From Lachnospiraceae bacterium (lineage in GTDB: Bacteria > Bacillota > Clostridia > Lachnospirales > Lachnospiraceae): a DNA stretch of 64,000 nt. Below the pieces are notes generated by a model. The model saw only the letters and a list, made by a program, of their open reading frames with translations, made no database searches and was not told the origin of the DNA. The stretch is from positions 1 to 64,000 of the forward strand of contig BLMC01000005.1 of assembly GCA_011959805.1 (NCBI GenBank), written 5' to 3'. Of the stretch, positions 63,014-64,000 are shown in pieces. Within the stretch, counting starts at the first letter, position 1; every line of letters starts with the position of its first letter. A program made the translations under genes and the position numbers.

Positions 63014-63139
63014 GTATCTTTTCTTATTTTGGCATAAGACAAGTAAGTATGCACTGAATGTATTTGCATAAGAACTTAAAAATTTTAGAAAAAAGCGGGG
63101 GCAGTTAGAATAGATTTCATAGTGAAAGAGGAAGAAAGT

Positions 63140-64000
63140 ATGACAATGGAAGAAAACAAACAAGTGAAAGAAATGGTTACATTTCTGGAAAAATTAGGTT
63201 TTTCCAAGCAAAATTGTGCGCTGGCGGAAAAATATTTGAGTGGCAAATTTGGAGATGCGGTACTAGACCAATTTGAAAGAATTGAATTTTCAACGATTTC
63301 ACGAGATGTGCGTAACCAAGCAAAAGATTTTATGAGAAAATTAAATAGAGAAACTAAGGATGAAACTGCGATTCGATTGTTTCGTATTTTGTATGTGGCT
63401 GGTCACAACACTTGCGCTGAAGTGCTTTGCAATTGTACACATTCGATTTTTGATGTTAAAGAAATAGAACTCTATCAAAGAATGGCTATTTATATTCATC
63501 ATTACACAAAAAATACTTATTTTGCAAGTTTGACGACATCAGCGCAGTGGAATCATCTAGTAAAGATGGCAGATAATAATCCAGAACAAATTAAGGAGAG
63601 TATTGCGCTGCTTGAAGGTGAAGGACAAGAATATATTCTTGCTGCGTTGACCTTGTATTTTAACATGAAATATCAAAATTCCAATCAAATTGCAGAAGAA
63701 GATGTGGCGCTGATGGAATTATATGAGAATACACTGCTCGACTGGTTGGATATTTGCGTTGTAAGAAAGGAATGCACCAAGCGCATGGAGTTGCGGGATG
63801 CAATTCGCAACGGACAGCTCACAAAAGAACTCATATATTATATGAAAACACAATCTATGTCAAAAAGTGAATTGCAACATTTTATTGCGGTCTGCCGCAT
63901 GGCGTACTTAAATTTTCCGCGTTCCAATACGCTCAAAAACATTGTGAAATCTTGCATGTCTATTTATACGATAGCAGCGTTATTTGCGCTTGAAAATACA
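63140..64000 (+). CDS. DUF4132 protein, array member 5 (partial, runs off window)
   Basis: An open frame of 287 codons without a stop at the window edge. It starts MTMEENKQVKEMVTFLEKLGFSKQNCALAEKYL, which aligns directly with the N-termini of members 1-4, and keeps their landmarks (VLDQFERIEF, AIRLFRILYVAGHNTC, the MKY and DAIRNGQLTKEL segments). By homology it should be about 1190 aa. GAAAGAGGAAGAAAG precedes the ATG. Whether it carries the DUF4132 core cannot be seen here. Confidence 0.8.
   Translation, partial: MTMEENKQVKEMVTFLEKLGFSKQNCALAEKYLSGKFGDAVLDQFERIEFSTISRDVRNQAKDFMRKLNRETKDETAIRLFRILYVAGHNTCAEVLCNCTHSIFDVKEIELYQRMAIYIHHYTKNTYFASLTTSAQWNHLVKMADNNPEQIKESIALLEGEGQEYILAALTLYFNMKYQNSNQIAEEDVALMELYENTLLDWLDICVVRKECTKRMELRDAIRNGQLTKELIYYMKTQSMSKSELQHFIAVCRMAYLNFPRSNTLKNIVKSCMSIYTIAALFALENT

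Noticed and set aside
48420-63139. DUF4132 array as an assembly artefact
   Set aside because: The copies differ throughout, have private insertions and different spacers, so they are genuine diverged paralogues.

Overview
The window reads as chromosomal DNA of a low-GC Clostridia, most likely a Lachnospiraceae-type gut anaerobe. The evidence is AT-rich codon use, strong AGGAGG ribosome binding sites, a complete spoIIA sporulation operon (spoIIAA-spoIIAB-sigF), a T-box-controlled aspS-gatCAB operon for tRNA-dependent Asn synthesis, DUF6033-like, DUF4474 and FapA proteins, and several two-component, SH3 and InlB-repeat surface proteins. No phage genes, CRISPR array or intact transposase were seen.

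Layout. 1-4.6 kb: maltose/maltodextrin-type ABC permeases (malF, malG) and a secreted GH13 amylase. 4.6-9.0 kb: a secreted InlB-repeat protein, a histidine phosphatase, a small unknown, and an SH3 membrane protein with a very acidic, Tyr-rich tail. 9.3-16.7 kb: valS, a FapA/DUF342 protein, folC, a 49-aa ORF and a zinc-ribbon/TPR membrane protein. 17-19.5 kb: spoIIA operon, then a DUF6033-like gene behind a near-perfect sigma-D/FliA promoter. 20-25.9 kb: trkA, trkH, a PHP phosphoesterase, an Orn/Lys/Arg decarboxylase and ferritin. 26.5-32.6 kb: an AgrA/AgrC-like pair without a visible peptide gene, a small DtxR/MntR-like repressor, a beta-CASP nuclease, folA and ilvE. 32.6-38.6 kb: a TetR regulator divergent from a five-gene set (SCP2-like, alpha/beta hydrolase, condensation-like, carrier protein, AMP ligase) that looks like a dissected single-module NRPS/acyl pathway, with two palindromic operators in the divergent region. 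38.6-44.1 kb: Asn T-box, aspS, gatC, gatA, gatB. 44.2-47.6 kb: a DUF4474 protein, a metallophosphoesterase, an unknown and a short DprA-like protein. 47.8 kb: tRNA-Gly(CCC).

48.4 kb to the window end: a same-strand tandem array of at least five giant DUF4132 paralogues (four complete at 1181-1194 aa, the fifth running off the edge). C-termini are conserved and N-termini divergent, and one short patch looks like gene conversion. This is the strongest candidate for an undescribed system. DUF4132 proteins elsewhere (E. coli YehI/MolR) sit with MoxR-type AAA+ and VWA genes; none is visible here, but the right flank is missing.

The intergenic DNA is unusual. One palindromic repeat family sits immediately 3' of Rho-independent terminators at many loci. 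A second repeat (65 bp, two stems) occurs as a tandem pair before trkA and once directly before the condensation gene, where it supplies the ribosome binding site. A third (about 150 bp, long-range stem with compensatory changes) occurs before the AgrA-like gene and before the DUF4132 array.

All identifications come from reading motifs by eye and from memory of protein families; no database search was run.
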